Assembly: GCA_021162905.1 (NCBI GenBank) | Contig: JAGGXT010000152.1 | Coordinates: 1 to 16,492, forward strand | Length of the DNA stretch: 16,492 nucleotides | Direction of reading: 5' to 3' | Source of the DNA: Candidatus Odinarchaeota archaeon | GTDB lineage: Archaea; Asgardarchaeota; JAGGXT01 | Shown here: piece after piece, positions 10,401-15,243 of the stretch | Numbering within the stretch: position 1 is the first letter of the stretch | Layout: the number at the start of each line of letters is the position of its first letter | The notes under the pieces: model-generated | Seen by the model: only the letters and a program-made list of their open reading frames with translations | Databases searched by the model: none | Told to the model about the DNA's origin: nothing | Translations under genes and position numbers: made by a program

Positions 10401-10995
10401 TGGTTTTTCTGTTTTCAGCAATGCATATTCGTTAGCTGCTGCATGTGAATCAGGAGATACTGTTCAACTATATGTTGCACTCGCAAACTTTGGTTTAGTA
10501 ACACTATCTGTTATCGATGAAGCAGCTAATGGCATAGTAATAGCTAATACTGAGTTGCTTGGAGAAATTAAAATAGGCTCTGTAGTTACTGTAGCATCAT
10601 TTGCAATAACTGTGGGTTACGACATATATAATATCATAACGGCTAATAACGTCATTCTAAAACAATATCACACAGAATCATTAGCAGCTGACATAATTGA
10701 TACTATAATTGCACTCACATTGATAGGAGGCCTAATAGATGCTGTATGGACATTAGTCGTTATGGGCATTGACAGTTTATTTGGAACGAATCTTTCTCCG
10801 CTTGTCGGATCAATAGGTAGAACCATTGTAACAGCTGTTGAACTTGCAGTAGGTATTCCACCTTCTGCATATCAAGAAGAGGCTCTTAGAAACATTGCAA
10901 GTTATCTAAACGAGGTGGCTCAGGATCTCATAGATAAATCTGAGCAACTTGGTAATCCATGGTCAGTGATAGTTTTATATCCCTATGTTCCATAA
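1402..10995 (+). CDS. Giant secreted calcium-binding multidomain surface protein
   Basis: This is a 3,197-residue protein, counted from TTG 1402 (3,200 from the GTG at 1393). Residues 1-30 form a signal peptide (MKKEIRN, then a Leu/Ile/Phe core). Two GWNL modules follow at about 58-230 (GWNLISIPLS near 68, GWNLIGYPF near 159, the second ending LGYWVYVKD). About 35 Asp-rich repeats of the form DxDxDGLxD come in blocks: residues 225-260, 405-610, 750-880, 990-1010, 1930-2010, 2148-2310 and 2437-2510. These resemble thrombospondin type-3 repeats, which chelate Ca2+ and form stiff rods. Beta domains sit between the blocks; four of them open with FRT followed by NxW. Residues 1015-1430 and 1462-1890 are two beta-propeller-like units, and about 2310-2435 resembles a carbohydrate-binding beta-sandwich. 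Residues 2511-3197 are an unidentified region with hydrophobic helices near 3000-3160. It probably acts outside the cell as a fibre, adhesin or coat component, partnered by the anchored protein encoded 15 bases downstream. The surface assignment is solid; the exact role is inference. Confidence 0.85.
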   Translation: MKKEIRNSSCILLITMLLLSFAIEPFVLLSPNKIETILPSTNNYPKRSEKEISTSSQQVTFQFHLKKGWNLISIPLSLSNYSVESVFGPIMEYIEEIWTYDASDPDDPWKLYRPGAPSFVNEITEIDLSLGYIVIVKEDVTLNITGEPISSFTFKLYVGWNLIGYPFLENRSISEFKEELGTDYNLIFSYYPENVEFPWKYYSPDEPDSELTELSPGLGYWVYVKDSDNDMLADMIEVTIGTDLHDPDTDDDGLQDGFEYYEPLLAANIIMSQSSVSATSSSTGSFAVPLNHSYYLVIYGNGEVTCPGNEAEAIISQAINITLISSDEQQIQYQSIDAYTYVIQGNPDSSDVIDNVIGFCIVVYYSYLTEGDYTLVLQVNSSVPYASSITLNLDMVNLQVSGALDPTKPDTDGDGLSDAHEIAHATSPVNPDTDSDGITDNDEIDSDGDGLSDGYELQIGSDPYLIDTDNDTLTDYYEIVANVAIHKDFYTDPTKPDTDGDGLPDAWELRYGYSEQEGKWVIHPCQYDTDGDGISDAYEDLDGDGLTNLEEYLIGKTLIYRFPLRPSSYLDAIKYSMGVYSDPLWFSGLLDPQNSDTDDDGLSDMYEGLVVFRTSVPEGARRFSNYLSATTNDWAFLDLNPYDDNTGIKFKFSSIVQNPSAGTEYDINYNNIIIVFELEDGSYVAYNKNYNRLYVYIRYSELTDADGDGILNATIAVFVYSASVSAVTTNRPQANYLGREYYGPSLAYIQDSDGDGVLDGDEVEPLNDTDNDGLLNVVDIDSDNDGIIDGYEILLGTSPVSVDSDEDGIPDNIENQNLNFVVEPGEMNPLLNDTDNDGIPDRFEDINGNGIWDPDIGETNPVDPDTDDDGLTDLEEIKVYFRTNATKFYHYAMPNTWIAIDIGYSLLKGYTFEKKAYVVYDSNRVLGITPEYYPYMFINEWKVAIIPDDYMFLEDNKTYLAYIYIPTDDINITYLIPVPLPNFVGEEMQALDTNPLDPDTDDDGLIDSEVQRITFRTNADDVDRDGTVDYLSTDNLNSWIVIVKDFDMSTTRNFFGVINSYGRVDYITINDSEKSDGKKITETPEGYDVYIFTNASGVYKIVSIKDSQGNVASQVSIKDIEWHPSGLSAYILGKYNDPIFGQIWVLWEFDARTGNLQEKLILSDSYAPYTAIEVTSNGESLVILGNRYLIFVEIDNFDTSVVDTSLKAQWYDVIWISSERCGYIVGSDGIYNYILKFSYISLKPIAVDIAVVKEWSASDGEAKHIEWCQYCYEAIIAYGDTIGLFDPLSNDLTPFETFGTEIIDLVMFYGSQVLVVCQTKAYLYDFAERLIKKTYTPDKYEIFICGDQREMLRVHSPAILLAGNQSLYIIKSDTTMESICGSSESVAIGWHPYDKAALVIFSSNICMYIQHDEFLMIDIPGEVNPVYMAADSDTTSQEASSAYKNIFPSIAYSKTHYERVIFRTNATDINGDGIIDYASISNWNTWVAVPISGVKLVGYGRVDGTEISDNDLAQEKPIYITSTPEGYNVYLIYRFAYEEQISVSANDVAWRRSPYWDIAFIACNDGVVIMYNATRDTFSTFTFDSSVDFYGVTWSYDGQYAIIVGSSNTILLYDIVANSFKLYNSSNLTQFAGVTWYDIVWHDPTQLNPSTFGYIVGYKASTQQIVVANVTIDESGNLALTSLWYYSSIYPAKRATVPVTETIYSFAMVNDNELILWWDDDGDYYEVINITSLAEEKWYMDPILHGCYAPDDYVIFIPTSEGIVIEVDTTLISPGWYTTDILTDYLIVPGYYPLYDCVWTMGLYSTYPYCICVGGAGSEAVAFVPSKEIPSDNWTVTFTDCGVLKALAWNAKMGYCLAVGNGKIVKLYGEFDAVVIDIPEDNNPVYMRGQGSWNIISPEASAAVTSLVPTNTYKDSETVTLYIISRETIQDGTDPLDPDTDGDRLTDYEEYIFLGWNDTDGDGLINPLDIDSDGDLVPDSEEFRWNVDSDADGLPNALDINSDLNPNNMTYGDLYNDTVEVLVVFRDLSPYAGEGKIGVYVGGSTLTGYIYSGTLTGIDFSSLIPITYTYKIEGEQKVEQIHTPDGRLLYYYIDNDPTQGIIIKINDTAGELYLPDRNVPSEYLVRDLLSKFAKEFLETYNASSTVIGADTDHDGLVDGAEYMAGTDYTDPDSDDDGLADGREAFWNFDVDNDGLINALDIDSDNDGIPDGWIDGWVFNTTTWSGYVNDSLKDGIRQPWEGEDLDLDGVQDPNESCMYLNDTDGDGLLDGYTKVVNGKIYLGELSIGGNNTLVDTDGDGVNDGIEAYTFFIYDHLYTDDVAIFKPNEAAEYKFTIILEEHGYYNITLHAFYVATTVITGNPGYSLFTFTISNESESSIYTETFEISGEEWYADLHTSTIELGPGVYKVTLSSSGQIADGVELVISDMVVYKLGSNVSCVDSDDDGLTDYDEIYGTQGYYTSPISRDTDVDLIDDDDEISAGLDPCELDTDGDGIWDGWDLRADQGADQYNLYWSYMIPAGLLRFTRKFKVVYVVGASKGAYGSLTAECYILHEIRSTLEGTGYDVGPLTDEELQALASNNTQFNFACISSVGTPELNATKVYKASITYKVYIADYLVSLYNTRDKKAPPGDYYGILEINSIEPGKYQEIIIQFSINPAFDEFTKTPTDNDAIVPIFYVWVFNDTFTKKNSLVAKWVFPAIMLHRHAYEVRIIIPPEVATTNKLWFILSPKWFKKSGDNIELSPFPYPGDPYYIKIGSITHIVHESARALFVRNKGIIEGRYDVIHYLKTQIDSMSFSQSGYYQIGEYNIYVLDINTATESQWQTYYDLVTSDDPPVDAILLIGNTKDEVIKVAGSIDWNPAWNPNRTQTYTFITSSGDVIQNTTAYVDKVLTITDKVFTLGVDFSVARKLPLNQYGERIGRYIRDDVEIVIKKVGVDKYDVTVTKYPKVIDLSEGIIRLDVHYEYGVSAAECDTILTNVLGEEYALRVKTTKSILSKISIGFSVFSNAYSLAAACESGDTVQLYVALANFGLVTLSVIDEAANGIVIANTELLGEIKIGSVVTVASFAITVGYDIYNIITANNVILKQYHTESLAADIIDTIIALTLIGGLIDAVWTLVVMGIDSLFGTNLSPLVGSIGRTIVTAVELAVGIPPSAYQEEALRNIASYLNEVAQDLIDKSEQLGNPWSVIVLYPYVP
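1579..2085 (+). repeat. Two GWNL-type modules in the giant protein
   Basis: Two copies of a module of about 80-90 residues, each opening with a hydrophobic strand and GWNLI-x-x-P (codons from 1603 and 1876) and closing with an LGY strand (LGYIVIVK, LGYWVYVK). Both contain a W/F-x-Y...W-K-x-Y segment (IWTYDASDPDDPWKLY; FSYYPENVEFPWKYY). Such modules occur in large secreted archaeal and bacterial proteins, often near the N terminus. Their ligand is not known to me. Confidence 0.6.
2077..3225 (+). repeat. First and second Ca2+-binding Asp-rich repeat blocks
   Basis: About ten repeats of the form D-x-D-x-D-G-L/I-x-D/N-x-x-E, such as DTDGDGLSDAHE, DSDGDGLSDGYE and DTDDDGLSDMYE, interrupted at about 2190-2605 by a beta-sandwich-like insert without repeats. 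The spacing of 25-35 residues and the 'NPDTDSDGIxD' linkers are typical of thrombospondin type-3-like rods. The acidic residues are in chelating positions, so calcium binding is well supported by family knowledge. Confidence 0.75.
3649..4035 (+). repeat. Third Ca2+-binding Asp-rich repeat block
   Basis: Seven close-packed repeats (DSDGDGVLD, DTDNDGLLN, DSDNDGIID, DSDEDGIPD, DTDNDGIPD, INGNGIWD, DTDDDGLTD) in about 128 residues. One has Asn in place of Asp (INGNG). The block leads directly into an FRTN beta domain. Confidence 0.7.
4438..5760 (+). repeat. Beta-propeller-like unit 1 of the giant protein
   Basis: The unit opens with FRTNADDVDRDGTVDY and NSWIVIV, then GRVDY and TPEGYDVYIF. About 300 residues of short repeated strands follow, with WD40/YVTN-like signatures such as IEWHPSGLSAYILG and IGWHPYDKAALVIF, and the unit closes with DIPGEVNPVYM and an EASSA segment. 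The same order recurs in the next 1.3 kb. Blade number cannot be set by eye; six or seven is plausible for the length. Confidence 0.6.
5776..7160 (+). repeat. Beta-propeller-like unit 2, duplicate of unit 1
   Basis: Landmarks repeat in the order of unit 1: FRTNATDINGDGIIDY, NTWVAV, GRVDG, TPEGYNVYLI, then propeller-like strands (GVTWSYDGQYAIIVG, LAWNAKMGYCLAVG), then DIPEDNNPVYM and PEASAAV. From FRTN to DIP is 403 residues in unit 1 and 415 in unit 2. Similarity is clear at the edges and weak between individual blades, so the duplication is old. Confidence 0.6.
7198..7425 (+). repeat. Fourth Ca2+-binding Asp-rich repeat block
   Basis: Four repeats (DTDGDRLTD, DTDGDGLIN, DSDGDLVPD, DSDADGLPN) in 76 residues. 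Two have the Gly replaced (DGDR, DGDL), which probably weakens those calcium loops. The block is followed by another 'VVFRD' beta domain at about 7462. Confidence 0.65.
7846..8325 (+). repeat. Fifth Ca2+-binding Asp-rich repeat block
   Basis: Seven repeats (DTDHDGLVD, DSDDDGLAD, DVDNDGLIN, DSDNDGIPD, DLDLDGVQD, DTDGDGLLD, DTDGDGVND), with a Trp-rich insert in the middle. A carbohydrate-binding-like beta-sandwich of about 125 residues follows (8330-8700). Confidence 0.7.
8710..8910 (+). repeat. Sixth, terminal Ca2+-binding Asp-rich repeat block
   Basis: Three repeats (DSDDDGLTD, DTDVDLIDD, DTDGDGIWD), the second without the Gly, close the repeat part of the protein. The unidentified C-terminal region of about 690 residues starts directly after. 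Confidence 0.65.
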
Positions 10996-10996
10996 T

Positions 10997-11004
10997 GAGG
11001 TGAT
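10997..11004 (+). promoter_or_regulatory. Strong SD site between the two operon genes
   Basis: GAGGTGAT, near-perfect complementarity to the 16S rRNA tail, lies one base after the giant gene's TAA and six bases before ATG 11011. This favours ATG 11011 over the TTG at 11005, which would leave no spacing, and it indicates translation of the second gene from the same transcript. Confidence 0.8.
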
Positions 11005-11010
11005 TTGATA

Positions 11011-14000
11011 ATGTTTAAGTGGAAAATTGTTGCAATTCTTTTCATTTCTTTACTTCTCATGAACCTTGGGTTACTAAATCAAAATGTGATCGCAATTAAA
11101 AGCAATAGTGCTCCTCCTTCACCACCTTGTAGGCTTTATGGCACGGTTAAAATAGATGGAGAGTATGTCTCCCCTGGTACAACATTGAAAGTAATTATTC
11201 CAACTACAGGTTACTCCATAACCACGACAATTACGACCTATAATGGAATGTCAGTATATGATATTGAAATACCCGCTGACGATCCAGACACATCTACGGT
11301 TGAAGGTGGTCGCGATGGAGACATCTTGATTTTTATGATAGATGACTTAATAGGTTATCCTACTGCTGTATGGAAATCAGGTGCTGTTTATGATTGGTTC
11401 AATGTCGACTTTAAAATTCTAAGAAAGAATGCGACAATTAATCTATTTCTAGATAGGGAATCTTTTGTTTATGGCGAAGAAATTCCTATAATTGGGAATG
11501 TAACTGCCATAGACGATAAAACACCTATCGATAATATGAGCGTTGTCATCAAAATGGTAGATACTCTTATGTATACCATATATTTTGAAAATGTAACTCT
11601 AACCAATAGTAGTGGCATATTTGAACAGGTGATAAAAGCACCCACATTAGATCAGTATATACGTAAGTATAAGATAAGCGTGTTCATTGCAGGCAATTCA
11701 ACAATCTCCATATCGAAATACATATATGTCTATCCACCAACGTGCGCTATATTGAGTCCAAATCAATATGATACTGTTAAAGGGAGCGTAAATGTAACTG
11801 TAACGACTGATACTGCAGATTTAAGAGTAATGAAATTATTTATAGATGAGAATGTTGTTGCAGAATGGTATGAGCCGGGTACTCATACATATAGTTGGAA
11901 CACGTTAGAATATACAGATGGTCTTCACACTATAAAACTTGAGGTCAATACAAGTAGCGATGTTCTGACATCTACAGTTGATGTGTACGTAGATAACAGT
12001 CCACCTATAATTGGAAATATAACGTACTACAAATATGTTCTTGAAGGCAGTGAACAAAGGATTACTGCTTCAGTATACGATACTGTGAGTGATATTTCAA
12101 GCATAAAGGTATTCTATAAAATACACTTCCCTAACTGTACAGAAACTGAATGGTATTCTATTAACATGGAGCCTATGGATAGCACAAAATACTTAACAAC
12201 AATTTCAAGTGTCATACCTGCTAATTCCTCGGTATACTTCTATATATATGTCAATGATTCGATGGGGAACGAAAGAATAGATAATAACATGGGACGTTAT
12301 TATGTTTATCAAATACTCGAAAAAGTAAATGCTTCGTGTAAAATATTAAACCCTCAAAATAACTCCTTTGTTAGAAAAATAGTTAATATCATAGTAGTTG
12401 CAAATGTAAGTAGTAGTATTCTTGATAACGTAACCTTATCAATAAACGAGACTCAAAAAGTTGTTTGGGATATTCCAGGTATTTACGAGTATGACTGGAA
12501 TACAGAAACATGGGATGATGGCCCTGTTAATATAACGTTGACCGTCGCGTTAAATAACGGAACGATATTAAGTGACAATATTAAGGTAATTATTGATAAC
12601 ACTCCACCAAAAATTATTAGTGTTGAGACCCCAACTTCTGTACATGTAAATAAGGTTATTAGAGTAAATATAACGCTTGAAGATGAAACTTCTGGAATTA
12701 AAGAGGTGTTTGTGGTTTATTCAGAGAATAAAGCAGACTGGAATAATGTAACGGCTTCTCTTTCTGATTCAAAATATGTAGCGTATATTCCTGAGCAGTC
12801 TAGAGAAACTACTCTATATGTATATATTCTGGCTGTTGATAATTCGGGTAATGCCAAGTACGATGATAACAATGGAGAATACTATGTAACTTATGTGATA
12901 TTACCGAATGTTACTTGTAAAATAATATCACCAGAGAATAACTCTATAGCTAGAGACACCGTAAGTATAGTTGTAACTTTAAGAGCGTTAGCGATTAAGA
13001 ATGCATCATTATTAATAGAGAATGAGATCGCTATGGCATGGTTCCATAGCGGAAACTATAGCTACTCATGGAACACAACAGGGCTATCTGATGGAAGATA
13101 TAAGATTGAATTGGTTCTCTACACAATAGATGGTGAAGTTTATAGTGATACAATTACACTACTTATCGATAGACATCCTCCCGTGCTAGAAGATTTAGCA
13201 TATCCGGCTGAGGTTAATGTTGGCGATAGTATCATAATAAATATTACTGCGCGAGATGAAATTTCTGGAATAAAAGGAATCTATGTCCTTTATACAATTA
13301 ATGATGGAATTTGGATAAACGTAACAGCAACAAAGATGAATTCCAAATATAATGTAACTATCGCTGCATCAGCCGAGGGAACTTTGAAATTCTACATAAT
13401 TATGAGAGATAACGCAGACAATATGATAATTTACGATAATTATGGAGAGTACTATGAAGTATCAATAATAAAAGCTGTTGTAGAGGAGAAGATAATATGT
13501 AAAATACTAACGCCCGAAAATGAATCCTTTGTTAGCGGCTTAGTTAACATAACGGTATCTCTAAGCGCTCCTGACTTTGAAAGTGGAGCATTATATATTA
13601 ATGACGATTTAGTTAGTACTTGGAATTCAGCTGGTAATCATAGCTACCTATGGAATGCTTCAAGTGTTAGTGATGGTATATATAGAATTACTGCAATCTT
13701 GTACACTACAAATGGATCATCATATAGTGATGAAATAATAGTTTTCTTAGACAGACAAGCTCCAGTACTTATAGATTTGGAATATCCAGATGTGGTTGAG
13801 GAAGGAGATAAAATAAATATCACTATTAGTGCTCAAGACAATCTAGCTGGAATTAAGAGTGTAATTGTTTCTTACTCCATAAATAATGGGACTTGGGTAA
13901 ATATAACAGCAACGAAAATTAACTCTGAATATAATGTAACCATATCTGCAACTACTAATGGCACTTTAAGATTCTACGTAACGTTGATAGATAATGCAGG

Positions 14001-14196
14001 CAATAAAGTAGTTTATGACAATGATGGTGCATACTATGAAATAACAATAAAAAGTAAGACTGAAGCTCCATCGGAGGAGGTACCTACAGAAAGTGAAGGA
14101 ACCATTGGTGGAATTCCAACACGCACATTGATCATAATAGTGGGAGTTGCAGCAGTTGTAGTGATCATTATTTTCATAGTTCTAAAAAGACGCTAA
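11011..14196 (+). CDS. Membrane-anchored, sequon-rich Ig-repeat surface protein
   Basis: This is a 1,061-residue protein. Residues 1-27 are a signal peptide (MFKWKIVAILFISLLLMNLG). Residues 40-130 form a beta domain beginning CRLYGTVKIDGEYVSPGT, resembling the carboxypeptidase-regulatory-like fold found in surface proteins. Residues 135-240 are an Ig-like domain. Four tandem repeats of about 194 residues start at Cys 245, 443, 636 and 830. A short acidic/Ser/Thr linker (about 1018-1035) and one transmembrane helix (1039-1058) follow, with the tail KRR inside. About 39 N-x-S/T sequons are spread along the chain, suggesting heavy N-glycosylation. It starts 15 bases after the giant gene and shares its transcript, so it may anchor that protein or form the stalk beneath it. 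Archaeal S-layer stalks have a similar plan. The architecture is clear; the partnership is inference. Confidence 0.85.
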   Translation: MFKWKIVAILFISLLLMNLGLLNQNVIAIKSNSAPPSPPCRLYGTVKIDGEYVSPGTTLKVIIPTTGYSITTTITTYNGMSVYDIEIPADDPDTSTVEGGRDGDILIFMIDDLIGYPTAVWKSGAVYDWFNVDFKILRKNATINLFLDRESFVYGEEIPIIGNVTAIDDKTPIDNMSVVIKMVDTLMYTIYFENVTLTNSSGIFEQVIKAPTLDQYIRKYKISVFIAGNSTISISKYIYVYPPTCAILSPNQYDTVKGSVNVTVTTDTADLRVMKLFIDENVVAEWYEPGTHTYSWNTLEYTDGLHTIKLEVNTSSDVLTSTVDVYVDNSPPIIGNITYYKYVLEGSEQRITASVYDTVSDISSIKVFYKIHFPNCTETEWYSINMEPMDSTKYLTTISSVIPANSSVYFYIYVNDSMGNERIDNNMGRYYVYQILEKVNASCKILNPQNNSFVRKIVNIIVVANVSSSILDNVTLSINETQKVVWDIPGIYEYDWNTETWDDGPVNITLTVALNNGTILSDNIKVIIDNTPPKIISVETPTSVHVNKVIRVNITLEDETSGIKEVFVVYSENKADWNNVTASLSDSKYVAYIPEQSRETTLYVYILAVDNSGNAKYDDNNGEYYVTYVILPNVTCKIISPENNSIARDTVSIVVTLRALAIKNASLLIENEIAMAWFHSGNYSYSWNTTGLSDGRYKIELVLYTIDGEVYSDTITLLIDRHPPVLEDLAYPAEVNVGDSIIINITARDEISGIKGIYVLYTINDGIWINVTATKMNSKYNVTIAASAEGTLKFYIIMRDNADNMIIYDNYGEYYEVSIIKAVVEEKIICKILTPENESFVSGLVNITVSLSAPDFESGALYINDDLVSTWNSAGNHSYLWNASSVSDGIYRITAILYTTNGSSYSDEIIVFLDRQAPVLIDLEYPDVVEEGDKINITISAQDNLAGIKSVIVSYSINNGTWVNITATKINSEYNVTISATTNGTLRFYVTLIDNAGNKVVYDNDGAYYEITIKSKTEAPSEEVPTESEGTIGGIPTRTLIIIVGVAAVVVIIIFIVLKRR
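11743..14058 (+). repeat. Four tandem Ig-like double-domain repeats of about 194 residues
   Basis: Units begin at the Cys codons 11743, 12337, 12916 and 13498 (spacing 198, 193 and 194 residues). Each has a first Ig-like half opening CxI(L/I)xP and containing W-N-(T/A)-x4-DG, a (V/I/L)D-x-x-(P/A)P hinge, and a second half with SGIK-x-V or similar, NVTA, FY-I and DN-x-GN, ending YY. Units 3 and 4 are most alike (for example NVTATKMNSKYNVTI and NITATKINSEYNVTI), suggesting the latest duplication. Unit 1 is the most diverged. Confidence 0.8.
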
Positions 14197-14200
14197 AATC

Positions 14201-14213
14201 ATTTTTTATTTTT
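14201..14213 (+). terminator. T-rich terminator after the surface-protein operon
   Basis: Five bases after the TAA of the anchored protein, attttttattttt gives two T-runs without a stem, the usual form of an archaeal intrinsic terminator. A separate promoter-like stretch for the next gene follows. Confidence 0.5.
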
Positions 14214-14241
14214 ATTAGTTTCTTGATTCTTTATTGCAAAA

Positions 14242-14278
14242 ACTTATTTTGATGTTGTGTGTTTAATTATTCTTGGTG
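14242..14278 (+). promoter_or_regulatory. Candidate promoter and SD of the duplicated-domain gene
   Basis: An A/T-rich box (acttatttt, 14242-14250) lies about 25 bases before a GGTG SD core (14275-14278), which sits five bases before ATG 14284. This would give a very short leader. The SD supports ATG 14284 rather than the GTG at 14257. Confidence 0.4.
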
Positions 14279-14283
14279 TAATT

Positions 14284-15234
14284 ATGTCAAAGAAGGTGAA
14301 GGTAAAGTTAAAAACATTTGCATGGGACGGATTAGAGTTAAAAATCCCTGAAAATTGGGAGATTTCAAATGCTGAGTCTATTGATAGTCTAGTAGTTTTA
14401 ACAATTGATGATTACAATATTAATAGACTCATTATAGCAATAGCCTTTGGAGATAGATATAAGGACGATATTTCTCATCTACAAATTCTTGAAGAATATC
14501 TACAATATGTACGTTCAGGAATTTCTGATTTTCGGATAGTAGATAGAGAAATAGTGCTCGCTATGAGGCACAGAGCTCTTAAATTTTATTGGAGAAATGG
14601 ATATCAAGGCTTTGGCTTTGCGTGGAAATGTGAACATTCTAAGAAGATTTTTACAATGATAGCTATATTTAAGTTGGACGAAGTCAAATTAATGAAGTTT
14701 CTCGAAAGAAGTTTTATTAGTTCAATTAGATGCCACGGTGCTCCTTTAAAAGCATGGTCATTTCTAGATTTAAATTTTAAGATACCCTCTGATTTTTACT
14801 TTAGAGTTGCCGAATTTGCTAAAGGTGTTAGATTATTTAAATTTGAAAATGATTCTGAAGATAACTTATTTTTCATGAAATTTGATCTTGAAAAGGATAA
14901 GTTAAAAAAACTTAGATATGATTCGGCTGATGAATTCCAGAAATTTTTCCCAGATGAACTTGAATCGAAAGAGCTAAAAATGTACTCTCTTTTTATCTCT
15001 CCAAATAGAATTCAGTTGCCACCGCATGAAGTATACTTTTTCGAGGGAACTAAAAAAGAAAGGAAGTTTCTTATGAAAACTGTATTTAAAAATCTCTATG
15101 GGTATACGTGGCTTTGTCATCAAACGAATAGTATGTATGTTGTGATGATTAAAACTGAAACTATGAGTAAGGACGAATCAATCAAGATAATTAGAAGAGT
15201 TGTGGAGAATACTTTATGTCATATTTCTCGGTAA
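14284..15234 (+). CDS. Cytosolic protein made of two copies of a W-x-C/C-H domain
   Basis: This is a 316-residue protein with no signal peptide or membrane segment. ATG 14284 has an SD (GGTG) five bases upstream; the GTG at 14257 has none. The chain is an internal duplication: repeat 1 spans about 12-151 and repeat 2 about 156-313. Each opens with a Trp and an amphipathic strand ending in Ile-Pro (W14, DGLELKIP; W158, LNFKIP), has an aromatic W-x-C strand (C116; C278) and ends in Cys-His (C150-H151; C312-H313). The W-x-C to C-H distance is 34 residues in both copies. The 'amphipathic strand, Ile-Pro, then a bulky residue' opening recalls PsbP/DcrB/Mog1-like alpha-beta folds, but I do not recognise the family. 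The paired Cys/His could bind metal or form a disulfide. It has its own promoter-like stretch, so it is probably not part of the surface operon. Confidence 0.8.
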   Translation: MSKKVKVKLKTFAWDGLELKIPENWEISNAESIDSLVVLTIDDYNINRLIIAIAFGDRYKDDISHLQILEEYLQYVRSGISDFRIVDREIVLAMRHRALKFYWRNGYQGFGFAWKCEHSKKIFTMIAIFKLDEVKLMKFLERSFISSIRCHGAPLKAWSFLDLNFKIPSDFYFRVAEFAKGVRLFKFENDSEDNLFFMKFDLEKDKLKKLRYDSADEFQKFFPDELESKELKMYSLFISPNRIQLPPHEVYFFEGTKKERKFLMKTVFKNLYGYTWLCHQTNSMYVVMIKTETMSKDESIKIIRRVVENTLCHISR

Positions 15235-15243
15235 GTAAAGATA

